The notes: generated by a model from the letters alone, not told the origin. Positions 1 through 7,684 are shown, counted from the first letter of the stretch. The stretch: DNA of 19,275 bases from Candidatus Omnitrophica bacterium CG1_02_40_15 (GCA_001871815.1 MNVP01000027.1:1-19275); one strand, 5' to 3'. Translations and numbers: made by a program.

Positions 1-849
1 AATGGGCCTTTTATTATTGGCTACACAGTCTATGAAAGACGCAAGTTCTTTTTGAAGGGGCGCTTCTTTCTGGATATCTATTTTTTCTGAAACTATCTGG
101 CCGTTTATTTTTTTATAGATAAGCGCCTCTTGGGTCATATAGTCTATAGAAATATAGCAATCGTCCTGGAATATTCTTATCTTGCGCATGCTGTCGCTTG
201 TTACACGGCTGGCTGTCAGGTCGCATACAGTGCCGTTTTGAAAACGGATCCTTGCATTTGCAATATCCTCATGATTTGTCAGGATTTTCATGCCCAAAGA
301 GTCAATATTTTTAACCTTTGATTTTGTAAGGCCTAAAACTATGTCTATATCGTGTATCATTAAATCCAGGACTACGCCTACATCTTTTACTCTGGGTGTG
401 AATGGGCCAAGGCGGTGAATTTCAATGAATCTTGGCTTATTTGAAAGCTTTTCTATTGCCTGAATAGCGGAATTAAATCTTTCTACATGGCCTACCTGGA
501 TTATGAGGCTGTTTTTAGCAGCGATTTTTATTAAATCCTTAGCTTCTTTCAAGGTTCTAGAGATAGGTTTTTCTATAAGGACATGGATTTTATTCTGAAG
601 AAAGAATCTGGCTATTTCGTAGTGAAGTATGGTGGGAGTTACTATGCTTACAGCGTCTAGATTATTATCTAAAAGCTTCTTGTAATCAGCGGTCCAGCTT
701 GTTTTGAGCATTTCCGCAGCAAATTTAGCTATATTTTTATCAATATCGCAGATAGCGCCAAGTTCTACATTGTCTAATGTTGAATAGATCTTGGCATGGA
801 TTGAACCAAGCCTTCCAAGGCCTATTACGCCAACACGGATTTTTTTCAT
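1..849 (-). CDS. Gfo/Idh/MocA-family NAD(P)-dependent oxidoreductase, 3' end cut by window edge
   Basis: The minus-strand frame opens at ATG 849-847 and stays open to base 1, giving 283 residues without a stop, so the C-terminus lies outside the window. An N-terminal Rossmann fold is shown by GLGRLG at residues 10-15 after a hydrophobic beta strand. The family signature EKP sits at 93-95. GHVERFN (120-126) and DLMIHDIDIVL (162-172, with H166/D167) match the catalytic-domain motifs. The family oxidises or reduces sugars and sugar nucleotides in the cytoplasm. Divergent placement beside an MsbA-type exporter hints at a role in lipid A or surface glycan synthesis; the UDP-GlcNAc 3-dehydrogenase GnnA belongs to this family, but this assignment is inference. 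No clear Shine-Dalgarno precedes the start, and the 54-base divergent gap is mostly a palindrome. Confidence 0.88.
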   Translation of the reverse strand, partial: MKKIRVGVIGLGRLGSIHAKIYSTLDNVELGAICDIDKNIAKFAAEMLKTSWTADYKKLLDNNLDAVSIVTPTILHYEIARFFLQNKIHVLIEKPISRTLKEAKDLIKIAAKNSLIIQVGHVERFNSAIQAIEKLSNKPRFIEIHRLGPFTPRVKDVGVVLDLMIHDIDIVLGLTKSKVKNIDSLGMKILTNHEDIANARIRFQNGTVCDLTASRVTSDSMRKIRIFQDDCYISIDYMTQEALIYKKINGQIVSEKIDIQKEAPLQKELASFIDCVANNKRPI

Positions 850-857
850 AGGGTATT

Positions 858-888
858 TGTAGGGACAGGACATTGTCCTGTCCCTACA
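858..888. repeat. Palindrome of the GTAGGG...CCCTAC type, copy 1
   Basis: The arms TGTAGGGACAGGACA (858-872) and its exact reverse complement (874-888) flank a single base, giving a perfect 15-bp inverted repeat. It fills most of the 54-base space between two divergent genes. The right end reads CCCTACAAT, as in the copy at 7639; TACAAT resembles a -10 box, but no good -35 lies 17 bases upstream. Confidence 0.85.
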
Positions 889-903
889 ATAGTAACAAAT
901 AGG

Positions 904-2766
904 TTGGCAAAAGTCAATTGGAGTGATAAAATAAACTCCAATATGAGAGACTATATAAGATTTTTAAAATTTGTTAAACCTCATCTGTTGATCATGATTT
1001 TTGCGGTCATATGCATGATTATCTCCTCAGGCCTTGGGGGCATATCCTTGGGCATGATAATACCTGTAGTGGATAATATCCTTTCAGGAAAGAATATAGC
1101 ATTGCCAGGAGCTACTCATGCCCCGAATTTTTTACTCCATATTATAGATAAGATAAATAGCGTACCGAAGCCAATGCTACTCAATTGGATTGTTATAATA
1201 ATTTCTATTTTATTTTTTGTAAAAGAGGCGTTTTTATTCGTTCAAACATGGCTTATGAATAAACTTGGCCAGTCAGTGCTTAAAGATGTAAGGCAGGCCA
1301 TATATGAAAAGCTTCTCGCGCTATCAAATGATTTCTATTCAAGCGTGAAAACAGGGGAACTGGTTTCGAGGGTTACCTTTGACGTAGGTATTATAGTGAA
1401 CTCTATAACAGAAGGCCTTACAGACCTATTACTACAACCGATACAGCTTCTGATATATATAGTTATCCTTATCTGGATAAAGGTTTATTTTTCAATATCA
1501 TGGGGGCTTGTATTAGTTACAATAATTATATTTCCGCTAATAACATTCCCTGTAATAAAAATAGGCAATAGATTAAGGAAAATCAGCACATCCACTCAGG
1601 AGAGCATGTCTGATATAAACTCACTCCTTTTCGAGACAATATATGGTATAGGCATAGTGAAATCTTTTCTGGCAGAGAAGTATCAGAAAGAAAAATTTAA
1701 GGCTTATAATAATAGATATTTCAAGATGATGATTAAATCAGTCAAACGCATAGCGATTATAAGCCCGCTCGGAGAATTTGTAGGGATAATATGCGTGGGT
1801 GTTGTATTATGGTGTGGCGGAAAAGATGTGGTGGAAGGGCGTTTAAGCGCGGGAGCGTTTATAGCGTTTCTGGCAGCATTGCTTTCCCTTCTTAAGCCTC
1901 TTAAGAGGCTTTCAAATCTATACGGCATAAACCTTCAGGCAATGGCCGCGATAACAAGGGTTTTTAATGTTCTGGACAGTGAGATAACAATAAAAAATAA
2001 GAAAGATGCGACAAAACTCATTGACTTTAAAGATTCAATTGAATTCAAAGATATAAATTTCTCATATAATCAAGGCAGGGTTATATTGAATGGGATTAAT
2101 CTAAGGCTTTTAAAAGGCCAGGTTCTTGCTATAGTTGGAATGAGCGGCGCAGGCAAGACCACATTTGTAAATTTACTGCCAAGGTTTTACGATCCAGGGA
2201 AAGGATCCGTTCTTATTGACGGCAAAGATATAAGGGATTTTACAATAGAGTCTTTGCGTAGGCATATCGGAACTGTCAGCCAGGAGACGATACTTTTTAA
2301 TGATACTGTAAGAAATAATATTGCATTTGGAAAGCCTAATGCAGATATAGAGGATGTAATAGGAGCTGGCAAGGCGGCGAATGCCCATAATTTTATTATG
2401 AAAATGTCAATGGGCTACGAAACTATTGTAGGAGACAGGGGTATTAAGCTGTCAGGTGGAGAAAAGCAGAGGATAGCTATTGCCAGAGCGCTTTTTAAAG
2501 ATCCTCCTATACTTATACTTGATGAAGCTACGAGCCAACTGGATACTGAATCAGAAAAACTGGTTCAGGATGCTATTAACAAGCTGATGGCTAACAGGAC
2601 TGTATTTGTAATCGCTCATAGGCTTTCTACAGTAGAGCACGCGGATAAAATAGTGGTGTTTGAAGAAGGAAGGATTATAGAGACAGGCACTCATAGCGAA
2701 TTATTGCAGAAATCAGGCGTTTATAAGCACCTCTACGAGCTCCAATTTAAGCCCAGGCCAAAATGA
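904..2766 (+). CDS. MsbA-like ABC exporter, fused permease and ATPase (620 aa)
   Basis: A half-transporter that works as a homodimer in the inner membrane. An N-terminal six-helix permease spans about residues 25-330, and a cytosolic ATPase follows from about 378. ATPase motifs are Walker A GMSGAGKTT (412-420), the Q-loop region SQE (459-461), signature LSGGE (516-520), Walker B ILILDE (536-541) and the H-loop histidine in AHR (571-573). Length and architecture fit MsbA-type lipid A-core flippases, but other lipid or peptide exporters share this plan, so the substrate is inferred. The start is a TTG at 904 with only a weak purine stretch before it; an ATG at 943 is the alternative and would remove 13 residues. 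The gene is followed by the rpsB promoter, so it is probably a separate transcription unit. Confidence 0.9.
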   Translation: MAKVNWSDKINSNMRDYIRFLKFVKPHLLIMIFAVICMIISSGLGGISLGMIIPVVDNILSGKNIALPGATHAPNFLLHIIDKINSVPKPMLLNWIVIIISILFFVKEAFLFVQTWLMNKLGQSVLKDVRQAIYEKLLALSNDFYSSVKTGELVSRVTFDVGIIVNSITEGLTDLLLQPIQLLIYIVILIWIKVYFSISWGLVLVTIIIFPLITFPVIKIGNRLRKISTSTQESMSDINSLLFETIYGIGIVKSFLAEKYQKEKFKAYNNRYFKMMIKSVKRIAIISPLGEFVGIICVGVVLWCGGKDVVEGRLSAGAFIAFLAALLSLLKPLKRLSNLYGINLQAMAAITRVFNVLDSEITIKNKKDATKLIDFKDSIEFKDINFSYNQGRVILNGINLRLLKGQVLAIVGMSGAGKTTFVNLLPRFYDPGKGSVLIDGKDIRDFTIESLRRHIGTVSQETILFNDTVRNNIAFGKPNADIEDVIGAGKAANAHNFIMKMSMGYETIVGDRGIKLSGGEKQRIAIARALFKDPPILILDEATSQLDTESEKLVQDAINKLMANRTVFVIAHRLSTVEHADKIVVFEEGRIIETGTHSELLQKSGVYKHLYELQFKPRPK

Positions 2767-2774
2767 AAAATAGC

Positions 2775-2803
2775 TTGAAATAGAAGAAATGATATTATAT
2801 AAT
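2775..2803 (+). promoter_or_regulatory. Sigma70-type promoter for the rpsB-tsf-pyrH-frr cluster
   Basis: TTGAAA at 2775-2780 and a perfect TATAAT at 2798-2803 are separated by 17 bases, the optimal spacing. The site lies between the stop of the ABC exporter (2766) and the rpsB start (2872). Transcription would begin near 2810, placing the palindrome at 2815-2843 at the extreme 5' end of the mRNA. Confidence 0.7.
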
Positions 2804-2814
2804 ATATCACTTGT

Positions 2815-2843
2815 GTAGGGAGCGGTTTGAAACCGCCCCCTAC
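2815..2843. repeat. Palindrome of the GTAGGG...CCCTAC type, copy 2, in the rpsB leader
   Basis: GTAGGGAGCGGTTT (2815-2828) and AAACCGCCCCCTAC (2830-2843) form 14-base arms with one mismatch (A2821 against C2837) around a single G. It has the same outer hexamers as the copies at 858 and 7639 but a different core. No T-run follows, so it is not a canonical terminator. It would fold into a stable hairpin in the rpsB 5' untranslated region. Confidence 0.8.
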
Positions 2844-2871
2844 TAGAACAGTTTATTTATAAGGAGGAAAT

Positions 2872-3744
2872 GTGGACACAGAGTTAATTAAACAATTGCT
2901 GGAAGCGGGGGTTCATTTTGGCCATCACGTGAGCAGATGGAACCCAAAAATGAAGAAGTTTATATTCGGAAAGAGAAGCAATATCTATATAATAGATCTT
3001 GAAAAGACAGTAAGTTTCCTGAATGAGGCAAGGGATTTTGTAAAAGACATTGCATCAAAAGGAGAGGCAATCCTTTTTGTAGGCACAAAACGCCAAGCTC
3101 AGGACCTTATATTAGCGGAGGCCCAGCGCTCAGGCATGTATTATATAAAAGACAGATGGTTAGGAGGCACGCTGACCAATTTTAAAACCATACGCAACAG
3201 CATCAAACGCTTGGAAAAAATTGAAATTATGCAGAAAGATGGCACCTTTAGCGCCATTACCAAGAAGGAAAAGGCAATACTTACAAAAGAGATGGATAAA
3301 TTAAAAAAGAACCTGCAGGGTATAGTCAACATGAAGAAGATGCCGGGTGCGCTCTTTATCGTGGACGCTAAAAAAGAGGATATTGCGGTAAAAGAAGCCA
3401 GGAAACTTGGCATACCCATAGTGGCTATAATAGATACGAATGCCAACCCTGACCTAATCGATTATCCTATACCTGCAAATGACGATGCAATGCGTTCAAT
3501 AAAACTTTTGACAGGGCTTATTACAGATAGCATTGTGGAAGGCAGAAAGCAGTTCGACGAATCCAATATCGCAGAATTAGCAAGGCTTCAGGAAGAAGAA
3601 GACACAAAGGAAATCAAGGATAAAGAAAAATCAGAAAAACTTGTTGAAGCGATAAAGGAAGTGCCTATTAAGGATAAAGAGGAAAAGAGGATAAAACCCG
3701 TTAAGAAAAAAAGTTATAAACCGCAATTTTCAAAAAGCGAATAA
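2872..3744 (+). CDS. rpsB: Small ribosomal subunit protein S2
   Basis: S2 of the 30S subunit. Diagnostic sequence includes GVHFGHHVSRWNPKMKKFIF (residues 13-32), followed by GKRSNIYIIDLEKT (33-46) and the later RWLGGTLTNF. The start is GTG 2872, placed by an excellent Shine-Dalgarno AAGGAGG at 2861-2867; the overlapping ATG at 2870 is out of frame and soon hits a stop. At 290 residues it is longer than a typical S2 of about 230-260. The excess is a lysine/glutamate-rich tail from about residue 226 to the end, likely disordered or RNA-contacting. It is the first gene of the conserved rpsB-tsf-pyrH-frr order and is driven by the promoter at 2775. Confidence 0.97.
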   Translation: MDTELIKQLLEAGVHFGHHVSRWNPKMKKFIFGKRSNIYIIDLEKTVSFLNEARDFVKDIASKGEAILFVGTKRQAQDLILAEAQRSGMYYIKDRWLGGTLTNFKTIRNSIKRLEKIEIMQKDGTFSAITKKEKAILTKEMDKLKKNLQGIVNMKKMPGALFIVDAKKEDIAVKEARKLGIPIVAIIDTNANPDLIDYPIPANDDAMRSIKLLTGLITDSIVEGRKQFDESNIAELARLQEEEDTKEIKDKEKSEKLVEAIKEVPIKDKEEKRIKPVKKKSYKPQFSKSE

Positions 3745-3766
3745 AAATAGAAAGAGGTATATTGAT

Positions 3767-4363
3767 ATGGCAATAGCTACAGATTTAATAAAAAAATTAA
3801 GGGAAAAGACCAACGCGCCTATGATGGATTGCAAAAAGGCGCTGGAGGAGTCGAGCGGAGACATGGAGATAGCAACTGATATATTGAGAAAAAGAGGCCA
3901 GATAGTAGCGTTTAAAAAAGCCGGCAGATGCGCCAAAGAAGGCGTCATAGGGTCATACATACATTCAAATAGCAAGATAGGCGTACTTTTAGAAGTAAAC
4001 TGCGAAACCGATTTTGTCGCCAGAAACGAGGATTTCAAGCAGTTTGTAAAAAATGTTTCAATGCATGTTGCAGCTACATCTCCGAGTTATGTGTCTCGCG
4101 AAGAAGTGCCGGGCCATATCCTGGAAAGAGAAAAAAATGTTTTAAAAGAAAGCGTTAAGAATAAGCCTGAGAATATTATCGAAAAAATAGTCCAGGGAAA
4201 ACTGGAAAAATTCTATTCAGAGGTTTGCCTTTTAGACCAGCCTTTTGTTAAGGACGACAAGATAACCATAAAAGACTACCTGAACGAGCTTATAGGAAAA
4301 ATAGGGGAGAATATATTAATCCGCAGGTTCGTAAGATTTCAGGTAGGCGAAGATATAAAATGA
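3767..4363 (+). CDS. tsf: Translation elongation factor Ts (short form)
   Basis: Guanine-nucleotide exchange factor for EF-Tu in the cytoplasm. The N-terminal UBA-like domain carries LREKTNAPMMDCKKAL (residues 11-26), and the EF-Tu-contacting motif TDFVARNEDF lies at 81-90. At 198 residues this is the compact form, like that of Thermus and cyanobacteria, lacking much of the second half of the long E. coli-type core. The ATG start is preceded by AAAGAGG (3751-3757) at a spacing of 9. It follows rpsB by 22 bases and overlaps pyrH by 4 bases (ATGA), so translational coupling is likely. Confidence 0.96.
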   Translation: MAIATDLIKKLREKTNAPMMDCKKALEESSGDMEIATDILRKRGQIVAFKKAGRCAKEGVIGSYIHSNSKIGVLLEVNCETDFVARNEDFKQFVKNVSMHVAATSPSYVSREEVPGHILEREKNVLKESVKNKPENIIEKIVQGKLEKFYSEVCLLDQPFVKDDKITIKDYLNELIGKIGENILIRRFVRFQVGEDIK

Positions 4364-5079
4364 CACAGAAAAAATCAGCGTATAAAAGAGTGGTGCTGAA
4401 GATGAGCGGCGAAGTGCTGCAGGGCAAACAGGGTTATGGCATAGACCCGGAGGTAACCCGTTCTATTGCTGAAGAAATAAAAGATGTTAAAAAGCTTGGG
4501 GTAGAAATTGCTATTGTAATAGGCGGGGGGAATATTTATAGAGGATCCACTGCCCAAGGCCAGGGAGTTGACAGGATTACTGCTGATTATATGGGCATGC
4601 TCGCAACTGTTATAAATGGCCTAGCGCTGCAGGATAGCCTTGAAAAAGCAGGGGTTTTTACGCGTGTCCAGACAGCTATAGACATGCAGGAGCTGGCTGA
4701 ACCGTATATAAGGAGAAAGGCTGTAAGGCATCTTGAAAAAAATAGGGTAGTGATATTTGTGGCAGGTACAGGCAATCCGTATTTTTCTACAGACACGGCT
4801 GCCAGCCTCAGGGCCATAGAAATAGGCGCTGATGTTATACTTAAAGCCACAAAGGTCGACGGGGTATATTCCGCAGACCCAAAGAAGGATAAATCCGCTA
4901 AAAAGTTCAAAACCCTTAAGTATATAGAGGTTCTCAAAAGAAGGCTTAAGGTTATGGACGCAACCGCAGTAAGCCTTTGTATGGATAATAAACTCCCCAT
5001 CATAGTTTTTAATCTTACGAAAAAAGGCAATATAAAAAGAGTTTTGATTGGTGATAAAATAGGCACCATTGTTTGTTAA
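4360..5079 (+). CDS. pyrH: UMP kinase
   Basis: Phosphorylates UMP to UDP with ATP, feeding pyrimidine nucleotide synthesis; bacterial UMP kinases are hexameric and belong to the amino-acid-kinase fold. Visible signatures are KMSGE (14-18), GGGNIYRG (55-62), GTGNPYFSTDTAASLRA and the nucleotide-site block KATKVDGVYSADPKKD. Length (239 aa) is standard. The start codon overlaps the tsf stop (ATGA), so it probably relies on coupling rather than its own ribosome binding site. It is in its usual position between tsf and frr. Confidence 0.97.
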   Translation: MTQKKSAYKRVVLKMSGEVLQGKQGYGIDPEVTRSIAEEIKDVKKLGVEIAIVIGGGNIYRGSTAQGQGVDRITADYMGMLATVINGLALQDSLEKAGVFTRVQTAIDMQELAEPYIRRKAVRHLEKNRVVIFVAGTGNPYFSTDTAASLRAIEIGADVILKATKVDGVYSADPKKDKSAKKFKTLKYIEVLKRRLKVMDATAVSLCMDNKLPIIVFNLTKKGNIKRVLIGDKIGTIVC

Positions 5080-5101
5080 TTGCAAAAAAGGAGGATAACC
5101 T

Positions 5102-5659
5102 ATGGAGCCATTGCAAAAGCATATACACGATACAGAAGAAAAACTTAAAAAGACAATAGAATCCACTGTAAGAGAATTTTCAGAGATCCGCACAGGCCGC
5201 GCAAATTCCGGAATTATAGAAGGCGTGATGGTAGAATGTTATGGCACTCACATGCCCATAAAACAGGTTGGGACCATATCAATTCCTGAGCCAAGGCTTA
5301 TTACAATACATCCATGGGATGCAGGGAATCTCTCTGCGATTGAAAAGGCTATATTGAAATCAGAACTTGGTATCATGCCTGTCAATGACGGAAAGATTAT
5401 AAGGATATCAATACCAACGCTTACAAGAGAGAGAATAGAAGAATTAAAAAAGATTTTACATAAGATTGCAGAGCAGGGAAGAGTTTCTATAAGGACTGTC
5501 AGGAGAGACGCGATGGCAGCTGTTGATAAGTTAGAATCTTTCAAACAAATTACAGAAGATGCAAAGTTTAAAGGCCACGACGAAATACAAAAACTGACAG
5601 AAAAATATACAAAAAAGATAGACGAACTCCTGGCAAATAAAGAAAAAGAACTGGTATAA
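5102..5659 (+). CDS. frr: Ribosome recycling factor
   Basis: Splits post-termination ribosomes together with EF-G. The 185-residue length is standard. Family features are the FSEIRTGRAN segment near the N-terminus, the central GTISIPEPRLITIHPWD and LTRERIEEL blocks, and the C-terminal RVSIRTVRRDAM helix. A strong AGGAGG (5089-5094) lies 7 bases before the ATG. It closes the rpsB-tsf-pyrH-frr cluster. The tRNA-Lys begins only 6 bases after its stop codon with no terminator between, so the transcript probably continues into the tRNA and the archease/rtcB pair. Confidence 0.97.
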   Translation: MEPLQKHIHDTEEKLKKTIESTVREFSEIRTGRANSGIIEGVMVECYGTHMPIKQVGTISIPEPRLITIHPWDAGNLSAIEKAILKSELGIMPVNDGKIIRISIPTLTRERIEELKKILHKIAEQGRVSIRTVRRDAMAAVDKLESFKQITEDAKFKGHDEIQKLTEKYTKKIDELLANKEKELV

Positions 5660-5665
5660 ATAAGT

Positions 5666-5741
5666 GGGCCACTAGCTCATCTGGTAGAGCACTACCCTTT
5701 TAAGGTAGCTGTGCCGTGTTCGAGTCACGGGTGGCTCACCA
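5666..5741 (+). tRNA. tRNA-Lys (anticodon TTT), CCA encoded
   Basis: A 76-base cloverleaf folds fully. The acceptor GGGCCAC pairs with GTGGCTC (one G-U wobble at pair 2). The D-stem is GCTC/GAGC. The anticodon stem CTACC/GGTAG encloses loop CTTTTAA with anticodon TTT. The T-stem CCGTG/CACGG encloses TTCGAGT. Discriminator A and CCA are encoded (5738-5741). It lies 6 bases after frr and 6 bases before the archease start codon. Confidence 0.95.
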
Positions 5742-5747
5742 AATTTT

Positions 5748-6176
5748 ATGAAGCCTTTTGAATTCATTGATCATACTGCTGATGTAGGTATAAAGGCATG
5801 GGGCTCTACCCTTACAGAATTATTCGAAAATGCAGCCATAGGCATGTTCGCTGTCATAGCAGGAGAAGAATACAAGGCGCAGGGCTCGAAGATTGAAAAA
5901 AAGATAGAGATAAGTAAAAATACAGACAATCTTGAAGAGATATTAGTCAGTTGGTTATCAGAGCTTTTGTATATCTTCAATAGAGAAAAAATATATTTCA
6001 ATAATTTTAAGATATCGAGTTTAAATAACAGCGGCATAAAAGCTGAAACAAACGGCGTTAATATAGGCCTTTACCAGAGCAATCTCTACACAGAAATAAA
6101 GGCAGTTACTTTTCACAATCTCAAAATAGAAGAAACTGCAGATGGTTTTAACTGCACTATTATTTTTGATGTTTAA
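5748..6176 (+). CDS. Archease, activator of the RtcB RNA ligase
   Basis: Archease is a small metal-binding protein that promotes guanylylation and turnover of RtcB. The N-terminal signature FEFIDHTADVGIKAWG places DHTAD at residues 8-12, and length (142 aa) and the C-terminal beta strand ending IIFDV are as expected. It sits 2 bases upstream of rtcB, the usual partner arrangement. The ATG is only 6 bases past the CCA of tRNA-Lys and has no Shine-Dalgarno. Once the tRNA is excised, the mRNA would be nearly leaderless. A nearby tRNA could simply be co-transcribed; a functional link to tRNA repair is inference. Confidence 0.92.
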   Translation: MKPFEFIDHTADVGIKAWGSTLTELFENAAIGMFAVIAGEEYKAQGSKIEKKIEISKNTDNLEEILVSWLSELLYIFNREKIYFNNFKISSLNNSGIKAETNGVNIGLYQSNLYTEIKAVTFHNLKIEETADGFNCTIIFDV

Positions 6177-6178
6177 CT

Positions 6179-7642
6179 ATGGCCCAGGCCTGGCAAGGTA
6201 AATTAGAAAAGCTGGACAATTTCCGCTGGAAAATCCCCCCATCCTACAAACCAGGAATGAAAGTTCCCGGCCTCATCTATGCGAATGAGTCGCTTCTCCC
6301 AGGAATTCTTAATGATAAAGCGCTTGAACAAGTAGCTAATGTGTCATTTTTGCCAGGCATAGTAAGATATTCGCTTGCCATGCCTGATATTCACTGGGGC
6401 TATGGTTTTTCTATAGGAGGCGTCGCAGCGACGGATCCTGATATCGGAGGAGTTATTTCGCCAGGCGGAGTAGGCTACGACATAAACTGCGGCGTAAGGC
6501 TTATGCGCAGCGATTTGACACTGGATGATTTAAAGCCCAAACTGCAAATCCTGGTAAATGAATTGTTTAATAATATTCCATCAGGGGTTGGGTCAAGCGG
6601 AGATATAAAAGCGAGCGCTAAAGAGGAAGAAGAGATTTTTTTAAAAGGCGCAGGATGGGCTGTAAAAAGAGGTTATGGCGTAAAAGAAGATCTGGAATTT
6701 ACAGAAGATAAAGGATCGATAGAAGGAGCTGACCCTTCTATTATTTCAAAAAGGGCGTACGAGAGGGGCAAAAACCAGTCTGGTACGCTTGGTTCAGGAA
6801 ATCATTTTTTAGAAATTCAAGTTATAGATGAGATATATGACGAGAAGAAAGCGGATGCGTTTGGTTTATTCAAAGGCCAGGTTACAATGATGATTCACTC
6901 TGGCTCAAGGGGCCTTGGGTACCAGATATGCGATGACTATGTTAAAAGCATGGTCAGCTGTTTAGGTAAATACAGTATAAATGTGCCTGACAGGCAGTTG
7001 GCGTGCGCGCCTGTAAATTCTCCGGAAGGGAAAGCTTATTTAGCCAGTATGAAATGCGCTGCAAATTATGCCTGGGTAAACAGGCAATGCCTGATGTATT
7101 TGGCAAGAAATGTTTTTGAGAAGGTTTTTAATAAAAGCTGGAGCTCTCTTGGATTAAAACTTGTTTATGATGTGGCGCACAATATTGCTAAGATGGAAAA
7201 ACATAAAGCAGGCGGCAAAGAAAAAATTTTATGCGTGCATAGAAAAGGCGCTACCAGAGCGTTTCCTCCATGCCATCCTGATTTACCTGATGCATACAAA
7301 GAGGCTGGGCAACCTGTTATTATCCCAGGAGATATGGGTACGGTTTCTTATGTATTGGCTGGCGCAATAGGCTCTATGGAAGAGACATTCGGCAGCACAT
7401 GCCATGGCGCAGGAAGACGCCTTTCTCGTTCAAACGCTATCAAGGCTTGTGCAGGAAGAAATATTGATAAGGAACTTTTTAATAAAAGTGGTATAATAAT
7501 TAGGGCGAAAACCAGATCTACGCTGGCTGAAGAAGCGCCAGAGGCATATAAAGATGTAAGTGAAGTTGTGGACGCAGTGCATGGCGCAGGATTGTCAACA
7601 AAAGTTGCCCGTATGCGTCCACTCGGCGTAATTAAAGGGTAG
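6179..7642 (+). CDS. rtcB: RtcB RNA-splicing ligase (GTP- and Mn-dependent)
   Basis: Joins RNA 2',3'-cyclic phosphate (or 3'-phosphate) ends to 5'-OH ends, used in RNA repair and tRNA splicing. All key residues known from Pyrococcus horikoshii RtcB are present with a shift of 5-6: D101 and C104 (in GYDINCGVRL), H209 (GSGNHFLE), H240 (MIHSGSRGLG), H334 (VAHNIAKMEKH) and the guanylylated histidine H409 (CHGAGRRLSR). Length is 487 aa. One variation is FPPCHPDLP, where a Gly is usual in place of Cys (C365). The ATG follows archease by 2 bases with no clear Shine-Dalgarno, suggesting coupling. The protein ends with the typical RPLGVIKG and its TAG lies inside a palindromic repeat. Confidence 0.97.
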   Translation: MAQAWQGKLEKLDNFRWKIPPSYKPGMKVPGLIYANESLLPGILNDKALEQVANVSFLPGIVRYSLAMPDIHWGYGFSIGGVAATDPDIGGVISPGGVGYDINCGVRLMRSDLTLDDLKPKLQILVNELFNNIPSGVGSSGDIKASAKEEEEIFLKGAGWAVKRGYGVKEDLEFTEDKGSIEGADPSIISKRAYERGKNQSGTLGSGNHFLEIQVIDEIYDEKKADAFGLFKGQVTMMIHSGSRGLGYQICDDYVKSMVSCLGKYSINVPDRQLACAPVNSPEGKAYLASMKCAANYAWVNRQCLMYLARNVFEKVFNKSWSSLGLKLVYDVAHNIAKMEKHKAGGKEKILCVHRKGATRAFPPCHPDLPDAYKEAGQPVIIPGDMGTVSYVLAGAIGSMEETFGSTCHGAGRRLSRSNAIKACAGRNIDKELFNKSGIIIRAKTRSTLAEEAPEAYKDVSEVVDAVHGAGLSTKVARMRPLGVIKG

Positions 7643-7669
7643 GGACAGAGCACATTGTGTTGTCCCTAC
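7639..7669. repeat. Palindrome of the GTAGGG...CCCTAC type, copy 3, overlapping the rtcB stop
   Basis: GTAGGGACA (7639-7647) pairs exactly with TGTCCCTAC (7661-7669). An inner stem CACA/TGTG (7651-7654 with 7656-7659) follows after a two-base bulge. The rtcB stop TAG (7640-7642) is the second to fourth base of the element. The right flank, CCCTACAATA, matches copy 1 at 858-888. The element ends 5 bases before the serS Shine-Dalgarno. Confidence 0.78.
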
Positions 7670-7684
7670 AATAAAAGGAGAAGC

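Noticed and set aside
130..321. A 63-codon plus-strand frame inside the left-most gene
   Set aside because: It is antisense to the clear Gfo/Idh/MocA coding region and has no recognisable protein content.
2767..2871. Terminator for the ABC exporter gene
   Set aside because: The only hairpin lies after the rpsB promoter and has no T-run; no intrinsic terminator could be supported anywhere in the window.
4587..5193. Long open frames of 160 and 190 codons on the minus strand opposite pyrH and the start of frr
   Set aside because: They lie antisense to well-conserved genes, show no family features or ribosome binding sites, and read as shadows of the coding strand.
6545..6800. Possible insertion inside RtcB (acidic, Lys/Glu-rich stretch)
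   Set aside because: All known catalytic residues keep the spacing of the Pyrococcus enzyme, so this region is ordinary for the family and not an intein or insert.
7655..7684. An upstream ATG that would extend SerRS by ten residues
   Set aside because: The extension is encoded by the palindromic repeat, lies upstream of the good Shine-Dalgarno AAGGAG, and the family N-terminus begins at the ATG at 7685.
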